Source: Lentzea indica | Lineage (GTDB): Bacteria; Actinomycetota; Actinomycetes; Mycobacteriales; Pseudonocardiaceae | Reading direction: 5' to 3' | Length of the DNA stretch: 40,560 bases | Assembly (NCBI RefSeq): GCF_012184385.1 | Contig: NZ_VSRL01000058.1 | Coordinates: 1-40,560, forward strand | Part shown: positions 29,501-38,088 of the stretch, in pieces | How positions within the stretch are numbered: the stretch's first letter is position 1 | Layout of the letters: each line of letters starts with the position of its first letter | Position numbers and translations under genes: made by a program | The notes under the pieces: generated by a model | The model's database searches: none | What the model saw: only the letters and a program-made list of their open reading frames with translations | Told to the model about the DNA's origin: nothing

Positions 29501-31694
29501 GGTCGTTGGTGATCCCGGAGACGTTGTCGCTGGCCGCACCGATGTCACCGCCCGGCGTTGTCCACGCGGTCGCCGTGGACGCCCGGTTCCAGGTGACCTG
29601 ATTCTCCACAAAGGACTTCGTCAAAGGGTGGCCGTCGAAGATCGCGCCCGAGCCGACCGTGTAGAAACCCCACAGCGTCATCTCCGCGTTCGTCACCCGC
29701 GCACCGGCCGGCAACGCCGACAGGTCGCGGAACCGCACCGCCGCACGGGTCGTGCCGTAAGTGCCCGAGCCCTTGCCGGCCATCAGCCACGGCTGACCGC
29801 CCAGCGTGTCCAGGTTCGAGTTCGGCTGCGTCGAGGACAAGGTCGCGTCGTCCGCGCCACCGCGGAACACCTGCGTGATGAACCCGGCCTTGGGCAGGCG
29901 CACCAGCTGCGTCGGGCCAGGGATCACCTGCCCGTCGCGGGTTTTCACCGCGACCATGTAGTAGTAGGCGTTGCCGAACGGGTCAGGCGAATCCGCCGGT
30001 GTCGGCCGCGCGGTCGTGTCCGTGAACGTGGTCGTGGCGGGCGCGAGAGGTGCGATCAGTGTCGACTCCGACGGGGTGAACGCCTGGGACACCGACCGGT
30101 GCACCTGGTACTCCACCGCGTCATCGGCCGGGTTGCCCGGATCCGGGTCCGGGTAGGCACCCCAGCTCAGCTCCGCGCCGGTCGCGTAGATCTTCGTCGG
30201 GGCCAGCAGGTCCGCGCTCGGGCGGCCGTAGGACAGGATCAGCTTCGGGGTGTTCTCGGTCTCGCCGTTGTAGGCGAACTCCGCGGCCTGGTAGATCGCA
30301 CCACCGCGGTCCAGCGTCTCGCCGGTCGACTTGACCATCAACCCGTGGTTCGACGCGGAACCCGACACCCACTGCTGCGCGATGTTGCGGACGTCCCACT
30401 CGTGCCACGTGTTGCCCACGTTCGCTTGCTTCGTCGCCGTCGACAACGCCGTCTCGGCGAACGCGGTGTTGATCGAGTTCCAGGTTGCCGTGTCCTCGGA
30501 CCACCCCTGGGTGACCCGCCGCACCTCGTGGATGTTGTTGTTCGCGCCGGTCCACAGCTCGGAGTCGTAGTACAGCCGCAGCTTCGCGCTGCTCAGCGCG
30601 GTGCCCGCGGGCACGACGCTCGTGTCGAACTTGATCAGCGTGCGCGCTTTGCCCCACGCGTCCGTGCCCACCGACAGCTGATAGCTCGACCCGTCGTTGC
30701 GATCCGGGGAGTCCGACCAGATCTGCGTGTCCTGCCCGGTGGTCGGCGTCGGCACCAGCTTGATCGTCGGATCGATCACCACCGGGTACTGGCGCTCCCT
30801 CGCCGCCAGCCAGCCCTGGTCTGCCCTGACCGTGATGGTGATCTTCGCGCCCTGCTGCTCGACGGTCTGGGTGACCTTGTCGCTCCACGCCTTGCCGTGC
30901 GGCGACTTGCGATCCGCCTTGCTATCGAACATGAACGGCTTGGGCATCGTGAACACCGGCGGCGCGTCCGGGTTGTCGAAGAACCCGATCACGCCGTCCG
31001 GCAACGTCCGCGCCGTAACACCAGCGAGGTCCAGGGTGAACCGGTAGGTCGCGTCCTTCGGGGCCTTGGCGAGAACGATGTTCTCCTTCAACGCCTCGCC
31101 CGTGACCTGGTAGGCGAGGTCCGCCCCGTCGAACGCGCCGGCATACGTGACCGTGCTCTTCTCGACCTTCGGCGTGACGCCCTTGGCGGCACCGTCGATG
31201 CCCAGTCCGATCCGCTTACCCGCGGCCTCGAACCGAGCCAGCTTGTCCGTCGACTCGCCGAACGAGCTGGTGAAACCGTTGGTGTCGTTGACGAACCGGT
31301 ACCCATCACGCGGCATCTCCCGCACCGTCGGATCGATGTCCCGCCAGCGACCCTGCGCGTCCTTGAACGCCGTCGGCCGCGGCGACACCTCGGCCTCGAC
31401 CTGGCCGTCCGACATCTGGAACACCCGCACCGACGGCGTCCGCCGCTCGGTCAGCTCCCGCACCCGCTTCGCCGGCTCACGCCTCGCCTGCTGCTGTTGC
31501 GGTCTCGGCTCGGCCTCCGCTCTCCCGCCGAACCACCCGGCAATCGACTGCCACAACCCGGTAAGACCCAGGTCGGGCAGGTGGCCGGGACCGTTGATCG
31601 GCGGGCCAGCTGGAAGGCCTACGACCGCGAGAGCGGTCAGCGACAAGACGGCCAGAAGTTTTTTGGGCAGGCTGAAGACACGTGGCGGCAGCAC
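23493..31694 (-). CDS. RHS-repeat polymorphic toxin, secreted
   Basis: This is a 2733-aa protein. A Sec-like signal or membrane segment (about residues 10-30) is followed by two DNRLRE-type beta domains (about 325-490 and 610-790). A spacer and pre-RHS region contains NTVWSYDAFTNPG and LGQGWSLAASG. Long YD/RHS repeats (Y-D-x-x-G-N/R) fill about 1080-2380, interrupted at about 1826-1960 by a golvesin/xly-like carbohydrate-binding domain. The RHS core RDYNPGLNRFMTRD lies near residue 2405. A hydrophobic Gly/Ala-rich stretch (about 2541-2608) precedes a terminal toxin of about 95 residues (GRWYWRRNKEFLDDAIAGGG; DGGKVYKRELTYLLERGF). The RHS shell encapsulates the toxin and releases it by cleavage near the core. 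The toxin fold is not one I can name. GTG 31694 follows GGGGG. It is coupled to the immunity gene. Confidence 0.92.
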   Translation of the reverse strand: MLPPRVFSLPKKLLAVLSLTALAVVGLPAGPPINGPGHLPDLGLTGLWQSIAGWFGGRAEAEPRPQQQQARREPAKRVRELTERRTPSVRVFQMSDGQVEAEVSPRPTAFKDAQGRWRDIDPTVREMPRDGYRFVNDTNGFTSSFGESTDKLARFEAAGKRIGLGIDGAAKGVTPKVEKSTVTYAGAFDGADLAYQVTGEALKENIVLAKAPKDATYRFTLDLAGVTARTLPDGVIGFFDNPDAPPVFTMPKPFMFDSKADRKSPHGKAWSDKVTQTVEQQGAKITITVRADQGWLAARERQYPVVIDPTIKLVPTPTTGQDTQIWSDSPDRNDGSSYQLSVGTDAWGKARTLIKFDTSVVPAGTALSSAKLRLYYDSELWTGANNNIHEVRRVTQGWSEDTATWNSINTAFAETALSTATKQANVGNTWHEWDVRNIAQQWVSGSASNHGLMVKSTGETLDRGGAIYQAAEFAYNGETENTPKLILSYGRPSADLLAPTKIYATGAELSWGAYPDPDPGNPADDAVEYQVHRSVSQAFTPSESTLIAPLAPATTTFTDTTARPTPADSPDPFGNAYYYMVAVKTRDGQVIPGPTQLVRLPKAGFITQVFRGGADDATLSSTQPNSNLDTLGGQPWLMAGKGSGTYGTTRAAVRFRDLSALPAGARVTNAEMTLWGFYTVGSGAIFDGHPLTKSFVENQVTWNRASTATAWTTPGGDIGAASDNVSGITNDPNRHIWDLTATAQGWVDNPATNYGYEVKLRDEAGPTQRVLFLSDEAAEPHLRPKLTVTYTQPTAEMTYFAPDTPSIRMIPGDEYTIPVTVTNSTTSTWRAADQVVSYRWNLPDGTDVTTGGNRLETALPADVPPGGSVTVQARVKTPIQSEAGNKREQFVLNWDLRNKTAGTWLSATGGIPALPQNVTVEDPTSDQLGLEKFYSYAGKSTGAGSNVLVNQFAGNTVWSYDAFTNPGRGLNTFTRLTYNSMDTSATSLGQGWSLAASGLTRLGAYLELHPKGQDYPSRITLPDGDGTSHSFELNKHNSTDPAQWTYDKPAGVHLYVQRDGAAEKSRRWKMTRPDRTEFLFDDEGWLTAVRDKNGNEQRFTYIERKSNNQPRKFLAYVTDPAGRQTLTLDYWTKADTTNPKIIDNVKSIKDISGRTITFSYDDKGLLTSFVDGSGTSLAKTFKFTYDATQGNKNVKLVKVTDPRNHDTGLAYYTAPVDPKDKWKLQTITDRLNYTTTFAYADPDGSTGSEMESTITDAENRQTKYRLDGYGRPLRTTNAKSQTTALEWDADNNVTKLTEDNGAVSTWTYDPKTGYPTSVRDAEAVANTWPATTLTYQTSLNGYVAELGSKTSPEGRTWAFGYDTKGNLTSVTDPKGVPTPSPDDYKSVYTYDQFGQLQTSTDANENTTTFSDFDAVGFPKKTKDAYNNETNIVYDVRGNVLTSTDALGKTTTVNYDVFGRPLDQKTPKDQAAGQFITTPAPVYDANDNITQATAPNGAVSTAVYDNADQVASTTAPKDTPTGPERTTSLTYDKVGNLKTETQPLGNLTPSDPNDYVTRYDYNEIYQLTATTNADNKKITYEYDRVGNVVTVVDPRKNATADTTDYATKFTYDLNHRTVDTIDAAGKIEHVGYDRDGNVTSKRDKENNTTTLIYDERSALVEAQVPHKTGVTRVTKFEYDEAGNQTRVITPRGVETTDDADDFVAQTAYDKLNRPIEKLTPFDKDDVQYKTPEKTTYTYDPVGRIQEVSAPPSQGQTIRNISKYSYFDNGWVRNSTDPWDIVTTYDYTPLGQQASRTLTSAGGSSGRTMIWDYFPDGKLKSRSDSGVPVGLHVALTDNSDTGYIELAGNWTTSSTGQGFQGYDYRSTARGTGATTFTWKPVIPQDGSYEVFVKYPSGVAGTATNAPYKVETGAATSTVPVNQTQRGGEWVSIGSFAFTAGTAATIAVSDNADGTVLADAVKLVRNNAADPDNESKTFGQSYDANGNLTALTDSSPGAKVDAYALTYNGLNQLTKVEEKLASVVTGTTTFSYNENGSPLTRGHDKQTSVFDYDLRDLAERVTNTETGGQPKITSYTYTDRGQVREETKSNGNKTVYGYHQDGALASQVESKSGGALVAQHFLDYNANGHRIKDASKIQNADNASAYLDEVREYDFDPLDRIRKVTKKSAAGTVLKTEDYVHDANNNVTSSTVDGKTTAFNYDRNRLLSSSVSGVTASYNYDPFGRLDTVTATGQTIESYKYDGFDRTVEHRKQADGGGLKTTTYAYDPLDRTTAKTEDSKTTDFAYLGLTDKVVSETIAGQLQRTYQYDAFGRRLAQIKKDTDGGGPEVAEDSYYGYNPHTDVETLTKDNGDTRATYGYTAYGKDDTEAFTGIDKPDVQQPGKQPFNFYRYNGKRFDPSSGSYDMGFRDYNPGLNRFMTRDMYNGALADMNLGTNPWTGNRYAFTGGNPITGIEVDGHWCDGCNDGKGWVGEHMAQYPSTVNANGDWSVDASALPQGAEYSRDGWNRMFDSEGRPHAGMEWVLKPIPGYHKAPCETICHVVRATLAGAACGIATAGVAAVACGAAATGGVEAIGAAETGADPVQAGAEGAVTGAVGAVLGIAASKLLGGLIGRLTGRGGGVVAEPGAAAVEPAASAAAKDITILGRQASVEGFAGKPGYSTLQLPMKGTGRWYWRRNKEFLDDAIAGGGEIRLLDNPFARQYDGGKVYKRELTYLLERGFGFEARGDYWVAVRSGR

Positions 31695-32276
31695 GAGACC
31701 CCCAGGTCCTAGACGCCGGGGCTGTCACTCCCGCAGTGATCAACTAACCGCTCGGCGTCACGCAGACAGGGACGCTAGCTAACGAACAACTCACACCCTA
31801 GAGCCGAACGGAGCAATCACTGCCGCCAACCTTCCCACCACACAAGTACGGTCACACCACCCAACCGGTGCAATCCTGACGACCTCGCCAGCAGTCACGG
31901 AGATGATGAACAGGCCGGGATCGACGTGGCTGACGGCAAAGTCGGCACTCTTCGTCATCCGCACCGATCCGCCACCCGCTCGTCCACTCCAACAGCACCG
32001 TTCCACAGTGGACGGATCTCGGTCGAGTGAACGAATGGCTTGCACCGCAGCCCGACGGTACCGACCGTCGGTTCCAGTACCCATCCAGAGTTGTTGCCAT
32101 GCATGGACTCCAGGTCACGAGATCAGGTTGGGAGATCAATCGACTGCGCGGAGGTGCGCCACAGCCTCGCGCGGAGCCACCCAGCCCGGCCTCACCCTCG
32201 ACCACAACGCTCGCCCACCAGCATCTCGCCCCGCCGTCTCTGCTTCCTCTGAATCCGATCATCAGCCATTCCAGAG
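31695..32276. other. Intergenic region between RHS and integrase genes
   Basis: No supported gene. It must hold the RHS promoter (leftward) and the integrase promoter (rightward). A leftward 97-codon frame (31791-32084) contains DPGLFIISVTAGEVVRIAPV, and an adjacent frame contains GTVLLEWTSGWRIG. Both look protein-like and could be one decayed gene read through a frameshift, but neither has a clear start or family. The lost N-terminal part of the integrase was looked for here and not found. Confidence 0.4.
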
Positions 32277-32291
32277 GTGGCAGAGGAAGAG

Positions 32292-33377
32292 ATGGTCGCT
32301 CGTCTCAACCGCGAAGCCACGATGCGCGGGTACGTCCCGACGGCGAGCAGCCAGCCCTTCGGTGGGTGGATCGAACCCTGGTTCGGGTCGATCGACGTCG
32401 CCGACTCCACCAGGGCCCAGTACCTCAGCCTCACCCGCAACCACATCCAACCGCGCTGGGGTTCGGTGCCGTTCAACGCCATCAGCAACATCGACGCACA
32501 CACGTGGGCGATCAAACTCCGCAACAGCGGCCTCGCCGACAGCACCGTCAAGACGATCATGAAGATTCTGACCATGATGCTCGCCGACGCTGCCGACGAA
32601 GGCATCATCCCGTCCAGCCCGATACAGGCCCGCAGGCGGGGACGCCGCAGGCAGCGACGCAAGCCAGCAGTCGTCCTGGCCACCGCGCTGGACGTCCTGC
32701 GCATCGCACTTCAAGCCGCCGCGCTCGTAGGCGAGTGGGCGGCGATCCTGATCATCAGCGCCGCCTACACCGGAGCCCGCTGGGGCGAACTCACCGGACT
32801 GCAACGCCCCAACATCCATCTCGACAACGGCTGCTTCGTCATCGACCCCGACATCGGCGCCCTGCACGAAGTCGACGGCAAGCTCAGCCTCGGCCCGCCG
32901 AAAACCGCGTCGTCCGCGCGCACCGTGACCCTGCCGCCATTCCTCCTCGACATGTGGCGGTACCTGCTCGAGCAGTACGACCACCCGCACATCTTCGTGA
33001 GCCGAGACCTCCAACTGCTGCGCCGCTCCAACTTCAGCCGCCGCGTCATGCGCCCCGCCGCCGACGGAAACCTCAAGCTCATCAACCCGCGCGTCCGCAC
33101 ACAACCGATCCGGGAAGGCCTGGTGTTCCACGGACTACGCCACAGCCACAACACCTGGCTCATCGGCGACGGCATCCCCGAGGTCGGCCGCGCCCGCCGA
33201 CTCGGCCACCAGATCCCGAACAAGGTCCGCGAGATCTACGACCACGTCGCCCCCGAGGTCGAAGCCAAGATCCTCGTCGTACTTCAGCAACGGTGGGCAA
33301 ACTCGCTCGCAACCCAGTTCCCGAACGGACTCAACTTCGCCGAGGACATCCACCTGTTCGCCTTTGCGGCAGCGTAG
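32292..33377 (+). CDS. Tyrosine recombinase (island integrase)
   Basis: This 361-aa protein has a SAM-like core-binding domain (STRAQYLSLTRNHIQPRWG, TVKTIMKILTMMLADAADEG, about residues 30-110). The catalytic domain carries Arg163 (TGARWGEL), Lys in GPPKTASSARTV, His280 and Arg283 (HGLRHSHNTW), His306 (RRLGHQ) and the nucleophile Tyr316 (REIYDHV). All six catalytic positions are present. The N-terminal arm-binding domain usual in actinobacterial island integrases is short or missing. ATG 32292 is preferred because GAGGAAG lies just upstream; GTG 32277 adds five residues. It is the only recombinase in the 27-kb block, but sits 5 kb inside the right tRNA-Pro repeat rather than beside an attachment site. 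Confidence 0.9.
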   Translation: MVARLNREATMRGYVPTASSQPFGGWIEPWFGSIDVADSTRAQYLSLTRNHIQPRWGSVPFNAISNIDAHTWAIKLRNSGLADSTVKTIMKILTMMLADAADEGIIPSSPIQARRRGRRRQRRKPAVVLATALDVLRIALQAAALVGEWAAILIISAAYTGARWGELTGLQRPNIHLDNGCFVIDPDIGALHEVDGKLSLGPPKTASSARTVTLPPFLLDMWRYLLEQYDHPHIFVSRDLQLLRRSNFSRRVMRPAADGNLKLINPRVRTQPIREGLVFHGLRHSHNTWLIGDGIPEVGRARRLGHQIPNKVREIYDHVAPEVEAKILVVLQQRWANSLATQFPNGLNFAEDIHLFAFAAA

Positions 33378-33447
33378 TTTCGCCGCGGCTCGAGCCTCCA
33401 ATTCCGCGCATCGCCGTCTCCGTTCGCTCACGGTCGTAGCCAAGCCC

Positions 33448-36400
33448 TCAGTCTTTGCGCGGCGGCACCAACTCGTCGTGATGTGGAGCCGTACCAATGA
33501 GACGCCATCCTGCGTCGTCAGCTGGTTCGTGCACGTGGACACTTGTCCTGGTCTGCATGCCAGCGAACTTGGCGTGCGAGTGAAGGTCTGTGCCCCCTCG
33601 TCGTTCCTGAAACACGACGCGTACCAGCGCGTGCCCGGATACGCGGAGAGCTTCGTGCATCCGGTCAGCTCGAACGAAGAGATCGACACCGTCGTCAACC
33701 TGGTACGCGCCTTGAGAGAATGCGATCAACGTCCCGTCAGGTGCATAGGTGGCCCCGTCACGGACCTTCCCGCCCGGCGACAGGATGTCGAACAACGGCT
33801 TGCTGGGGAAGGAAACCGACACTGTCGCATGAAGAGAACAGTCGGAGATGCCGCCCTCCCACACGTACCTGTCGGTCGTGGTGACGGCGCTTGCATCGAT
33901 ACCAAAACCATCGTCGTCGCGGCCGCCCAGCTCACGATGCCGAAGCAACGCCTCGTAGTGAGATTGGTCAGGCACCTCGCCGAGAAAAGGTCCGTCGACG
34001 AACTCGTACCTGAAGCGGGAAGGGTCATAACGTTCAGGAGCCGTGCGAAGTGCTGCCTTCGCATCTTCGAGTTTGATGAGCAGGACGTGTTCAACTATCG
34101 CGTGGTCAGCCCAGACATCGTGGGAGAGTTGCGGTGTCCGACCGAACTGGTCCCAGTTCCACACCGTTGTGCTGCTCAAAGCGAGCCAACGCGACTCCGC
34201 GTTGAGGTGAAGCGCGCGACCTGCTGGCGTCTCAAGCAGATCGCTCCCGACGATGATCTGAAGCTTCGCGGTGTCGAGCATCGCGGTGGGATCCGTCACC
34301 CACTGCGTGTGGGTGTCCCAGGTCGTCAGGTCCGGGGCGGCGGGCTCGGCATAGAAAGCGACAGCTTGATCATCAGGGTCGTCGTCGCTGTCGCCCTCAG
34401 GGTTACCTGTGAGCAAATGTGTTGGATCGATGTCGCGGATCTGGTCGATCGCGATGTCGATGCCCAATGCGCTGGGAAGGTCTGGGACGTCTCGGAGTGC
34501 ATGCGTGTCGGCGAGCCTGGCATACGCCTCGTGCCATGCCTGCCATTGGTACTTCTTCGCGATGCGCTCCCGCTTGTGCGACGAGCGGCCTGAGTCACCG
34601 CTGTTCTGCATGAGATGCACATCGACCTCACGGAACCGTGCAGGAGTCCAACCGCGTTCGACGACGCCCGCGAAGACGAACCTGCAAACCATCTCTGTGT
34701 CAAAGGCCTCACGGCGGACAGCGCCTGCGCTGGCGAGCCCGGCTGAGTAGTCGAGCAGATCCTGGAGCTGTGCGCGGAGCTTGGCAGGCATGTCGGGATC
34801 TTGCATCCATTGTTCAAGCATGCTCGGAGCCTCGTCTCCGCCATCCTCCACGCAGCCCCCTTGCTGTTCTGCTCCCACCAGCCACGGGGCTGGCGCCGGA
34901 GTGAAGGGAAAGCTGTGGGGATGATCGGACCCGATGATCTTGACTCCGAAGTCGCCGAGGCCGAACAGTCCGTTGTGGAGCGGCAGCCACAGCGGTTTGT
35001 TCTCGTGAGAGCCGTCGCCGTCAAACGCCGGGTAGTCACGCTCGAATTCCTCGCGGGTGGGAAGCGTCTTACCAGGCCAGGGACTTGACCACGGTCCAGC
35101 TGCTCGGAGCCAGGCTTCTTCGGACACGAGTGCATGCTGATGTGCCAGCCGCATGATCCCGCGCGCGTAGTCGCGGATGAGGATGTGGGCTGGCGGTTCT
35201 CCGGCGAACACCTTGCCTTCGAGCACCGTCGCGACCGCACGCAGGTGATCCGGGACGATGCCGCGCAAAGCGGTGCCGTACACCACTGCGCAGACCCGCT
35301 CCAGCACGTAGAGGTCGTCGATCTCCAGGGCACGGTCGAGCAGCATTGGAAGAACGTGAGGGTGAGCCGACATCAGACGGACCACCCATCGAGTCATCTG
35401 GTCTCGCAGAAACCGGTCAGGACAGGTGAACGACCACATCGCGGTGATCGCGACTGCGCGGGCGGAGTCCGGGGAGAGGCTCTCGATCGCCCGCTGATCA
35501 TCATGCTGAAGCCAGCGTAGAAGCCAGCGGTAAGGCGTCGCACTGCGCCTCTCACCCGCGATCGCGACGGACCACGTCGCGTCTCGATCCGGCATGGACA
35601 ACGACAGAAGCATTCGATGCAGCCATTCAGCATCGAGGCGATGCCCAGGCCGGCACGCGATCGAGATGGCGATGTCCGCTGCAAGCCTTGCGTTCCGACG
35701 GTCCGAGCCGAGCAAAGCTGATCGAAGTAGCTGTTCGGCAGCTCCCGTGATCTTTGATGGCACACGCAGCGGGAGTGACCGCAGAACGCGACGCACCAAT
35801 GCGACCCGTTCGTCTTCCCCTTGTGGGCTCATCACTTCGACGAGCTCGACCCCAGCTTGTTCTGGCAGGCAGATCGCGAGAGCGTCGATCGTGCCGCCAC
35901 CAGCCGGGATGGTGTCGATCGCTCCGATCAGCCTGTCCAGGTCGAGAGATCCGTCGGCACGACGAGCCTGGGAGATGATGGTGGTGGCCGCCAGGTGGTC
36001 GGCAAGACGCTCGTAGGAGAACCGAATCACGCGCTGGGTTCCCGTGGCCGTGCTTACGTAGTCGTCAGCAAGAATCCGTTCACCGAGCATGCCCGCGAGC
36101 AGACTTCGCGAGAAGCCTTGCGAGCCGTGCACACCCTCCAGCACCTCCTTTGCTTCGGCCGAGCTCAAGTGAGGGGTACCTGCGGTGCGCATCTTCTCTA
36201 CAAGTCGTAGGCATGCTTGACGTACAACCTGCTCGTGCGGATCCGCGTCCGCCAACTCGCACACAGGCCCGTCCATCTCAGCGAGATAGGCATCGAGCAC
36301 TGTGCTGATGCCCGGCGGACTTCCGCGCAGCAAGCTCGGACGGAGTTGGGCTGCTCGACAGTAGATGCTGAGGAACAGCGGCTCCCGGAACTCGGGCAGA

Positions 36401-38088
36401 ACGAGAGGCGCGCTCGGAGGGGTCAGCTCGTAGTGGCGGAAGAACGCGTGAACGGCGTCAAACTCCGCGCCAACGAACCCCTCGTGCTCCACCCGGTACA
36501 GCAGGTCGCGTGCACCAGCACCTACGCACACGCTCTCCGCAGCAGAACGGACCGTGAGAACGACTGCGATCGAGCGGTGCCTCGCGACTCTGGTGAGAAA
36601 GGACGCGAGATGCGCAGACCATACATCCTTCCCTCCGCCTTCGTTGAGGGCGTCGATCATCAGCAACGCCCGGCACTGCCGAGCAGCAGCCAGGTCGTTC
36701 AAGGCTTCGAGGAACTGGACCACGGTGCCGTTCCAGCCCAGCAACGTACGCATCTGCTCCCAGGGCTCGCCGGGCACGAACTGCTGGCCCAGCAACAACA
36801 CCGCTGGCTGGCCTCGGTCGAGCGCGGCTCGCAGCGTGTCGGCCAGCAGGTGGCTCTTGCCGCGGCCGGGCTCACCGCTGATCAACAGAGCGTTGTGCTG
36901 CCATGCTGCCGCGGTATCGGACGCAAGTGACTGCGCGGCTTCCCACACGGCGCGGGCACTCTCGTTCAACCGATCCGCGCGGCGATCGTCCAGCGTTTCC
37001 GCTTCGGCGATGAGCAGGTCGCCGATCTCCCTGCATTCCAAAGCCCACGCCGCCGGCAGCTCAGCACCGCCGCCAAATACGCGTACTTCGTGCTCCAGCG
37101 CCGCAAGCCGGTCCGCGAACGAGTGGACTTCCGGCGACGCACCTCTCGCCTTCCGCGCCTTGTTCACGAGGTTGCGAGCCGTCCGCAGCTCTTTCCGGAA
37201 CAAGCTCAGGGCGCGCGGAACACGTGCAACGCCTTCCATCACTCGGCCCAGTGGGACCTTGACGCTCAGCTCTGGGGTGTAACGCGCACCGATCTGGTGC
37301 ACGGCCTCCTCGGCGCGCTCGCGCAGCCACTCAAAGTCAAGCGTGCCGTGCCGGCGCCGAAGCGCTATGCCTTCGCCCACCAGCGCTGTGCGCCACGCCG
37401 CGACGTCATGGCCAGCCCTCAACCTCGCAGCGCGGCCGGCCAGCCCGAGAAGCGACTTCCACGCCCGCTCAGCATCATCAGCGTTCGTGCTCTCCACGAC
37501 GAGTTGCAACCGGCTGATGGCGACTTGGGCGCCATGCTGATCTGGCTCCTCAACCGGTAGTTCCCAGATCGCCGCGCACTGGCGAACGACCTGTCGCTGG
37601 TCGGCGCTCAGCGGTTCGAGCAGTCCCTCCAGGTAGGCCAGTTCAGTGGCTTCCTCACCGGTGGGAGGGCCGGCAAGGCGGAGCCGATTTCGTTCCAAGG
37701 CACGCTGCAGGATCCTCATCGGACCGTTCAAGCTGCCGGTCACGATGACCAGCCGATCCTTCTCCGGGTTCAGCTCTTCTGCCCCGGCTTGCTTCCACTG
37801 CGCGACGGCCTTCATCAGCACAGGGCCTTTTCGAAGCGTGCGTTTCGCCTGGATCTGCGCAGCCCACCCGGAAGTGAAATCGATACGCAGGTCGTCGACA
37901 GCGTCGTCTGTTTCCAGCGTAACGGCCTGAACCTGCGCGTCCACGGACGGGATGTCCAGCCCAAGCAGCGGCGCCCCCACCAGGCCATGCGCCACGGCGT
38001 ACGCCGCAACCCCACGCCGATATTCGACGCCGCTGTCGCCGGACGAACCCGCCACACGGCCCGCACCGGCGCGCGCCTGCCTAGCCAT
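33448..38088 (-). CDS. STAND NTPase with N-terminal nuclease-like domain (Avs-like sensor)
   Basis: This is a 1546-aa protein. Residues about 20-110 (EYRRGVAAYAVAHGL, DDLRIDFTSGWAAQIQAKRT) look like the Cap4/Mrr-type PD-(D/E)XK effector found at the front of defence NTPases, with QAKR in place of ExK. A P-loop STAND/NACHT-like domain follows: Walker A SGEPGRGKSHLL (Lys411), Walker B RALLMIDALNEG (Asp479) and VLTVRSA. A long helical C-terminal half (about 750-1300) contains LEIDDLYVLERVCAVVYG, as in HEAT/TPR-like sensor regions, and a beta-rich tail ends the protein. Avs-type proteins of this order recognise phage proteins, oligomerise and trigger the nuclease. ATG 38088 lacks a clear ribosome site. 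It is monocistronic, convergent with the integrase and adjacent to the tRNA-Pro repeat. Confidence 0.82.
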   Translation of the reverse strand: MARQARAGAGRVAGSSGDSGVEYRRGVAAYAVAHGLVGAPLLGLDIPSVDAQVQAVTLETDDAVDDLRIDFTSGWAAQIQAKRTLRKGPVLMKAVAQWKQAGAEELNPEKDRLVIVTGSLNGPMRILQRALERNRLRLAGPPTGEEATELAYLEGLLEPLSADQRQVVRQCAAIWELPVEEPDQHGAQVAISRLQLVVESTNADDAERAWKSLLGLAGRAARLRAGHDVAAWRTALVGEGIALRRRHGTLDFEWLRERAEEAVHQIGARYTPELSVKVPLGRVMEGVARVPRALSLFRKELRTARNLVNKARKARGASPEVHSFADRLAALEHEVRVFGGGAELPAAWALECREIGDLLIAEAETLDDRRADRLNESARAVWEAAQSLASDTAAAWQHNALLISGEPGRGKSHLLADTLRAALDRGQPAVLLLGQQFVPGEPWEQMRTLLGWNGTVVQFLEALNDLAAARQCRALLMIDALNEGGGKDVWSAHLASFLTRVARHRSIAVVLTVRSAAESVCVGAGARDLLYRVEHEGFVGAEFDAVHAFFRHYELTPPSAPLVLPEFREPLFLSIYCRAAQLRPSLLRGSPPGISTVLDAYLAEMDGPVCELADADPHEQVVRQACLRLVEKMRTAGTPHLSSAEAKEVLEGVHGSQGFSRSLLAGMLGERILADDYVSTATGTQRVIRFSYERLADHLAATTIISQARRADGSLDLDRLIGAIDTIPAGGGTIDALAICLPEQAGVELVEVMSPQGEDERVALVRRVLRSLPLRVPSKITGAAEQLLRSALLGSDRRNARLAADIAISIACRPGHRLDAEWLHRMLLSLSMPDRDATWSVAIAGERRSATPYRWLLRWLQHDDQRAIESLSPDSARAVAITAMWSFTCPDRFLRDQMTRWVVRLMSAHPHVLPMLLDRALEIDDLYVLERVCAVVYGTALRGIVPDHLRAVATVLEGKVFAGEPPAHILIRDYARGIMRLAHQHALVSEEAWLRAAGPWSSPWPGKTLPTREEFERDYPAFDGDGSHENKPLWLPLHNGLFGLGDFGVKIIGSDHPHSFPFTPAPAPWLVGAEQQGGCVEDGGDEAPSMLEQWMQDPDMPAKLRAQLQDLLDYSAGLASAGAVRREAFDTEMVCRFVFAGVVERGWTPARFREVDVHLMQNSGDSGRSSHKRERIAKKYQWQAWHEAYARLADTHALRDVPDLPSALGIDIAIDQIRDIDPTHLLTGNPEGDSDDDPDDQAVAFYAEPAAPDLTTWDTHTQWVTDPTAMLDTAKLQIIVGSDLLETPAGRALHLNAESRWLALSSTTVWNWDQFGRTPQLSHDVWADHAIVEHVLLIKLEDAKAALRTAPERYDPSRFRYEFVDGPFLGEVPDQSHYEALLRHRELGGRDDDGFGIDASAVTTTDRYVWEGGISDCSLHATVSVSFPSKPLFDILSPGGKVRDGATYAPDGTLIAFSQGAYQVDDGVDLFVRADRMHEALRVSGHALVRVVFQERRGGTDLHSHAKFAGMQTRTSVHVHEPADDAGWRLIGTAPHHDELVPPRKD

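Noticed and set aside
23493-31694. Whether the many short similar DNA units here form a CRISPR or satellite array
   Set aside because: The periodicity is codon-level RHS/YD repeats with variable spacing and sequence; there are no constant repeats with unique spacers.
29079-31712. Plus-strand open frame of 877 codons
   Set aside because: Antisense shadow of the RHS N-terminal half; extreme Arg/Val bias and no recognisable fold.
31791-32084. Leftward 97-codon frame upstream of the RHS gene
   Set aside because: Part looks protein-like, but the start is unsupported, the upstream half is noise, and no family is recognised; left as a remark on the intergenic region.
32027-33439. Plus-strand 470-codon frame overlapping the integrase
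   Set aside because: Arg/Pro/His-rich shadow of the integrase in another frame.
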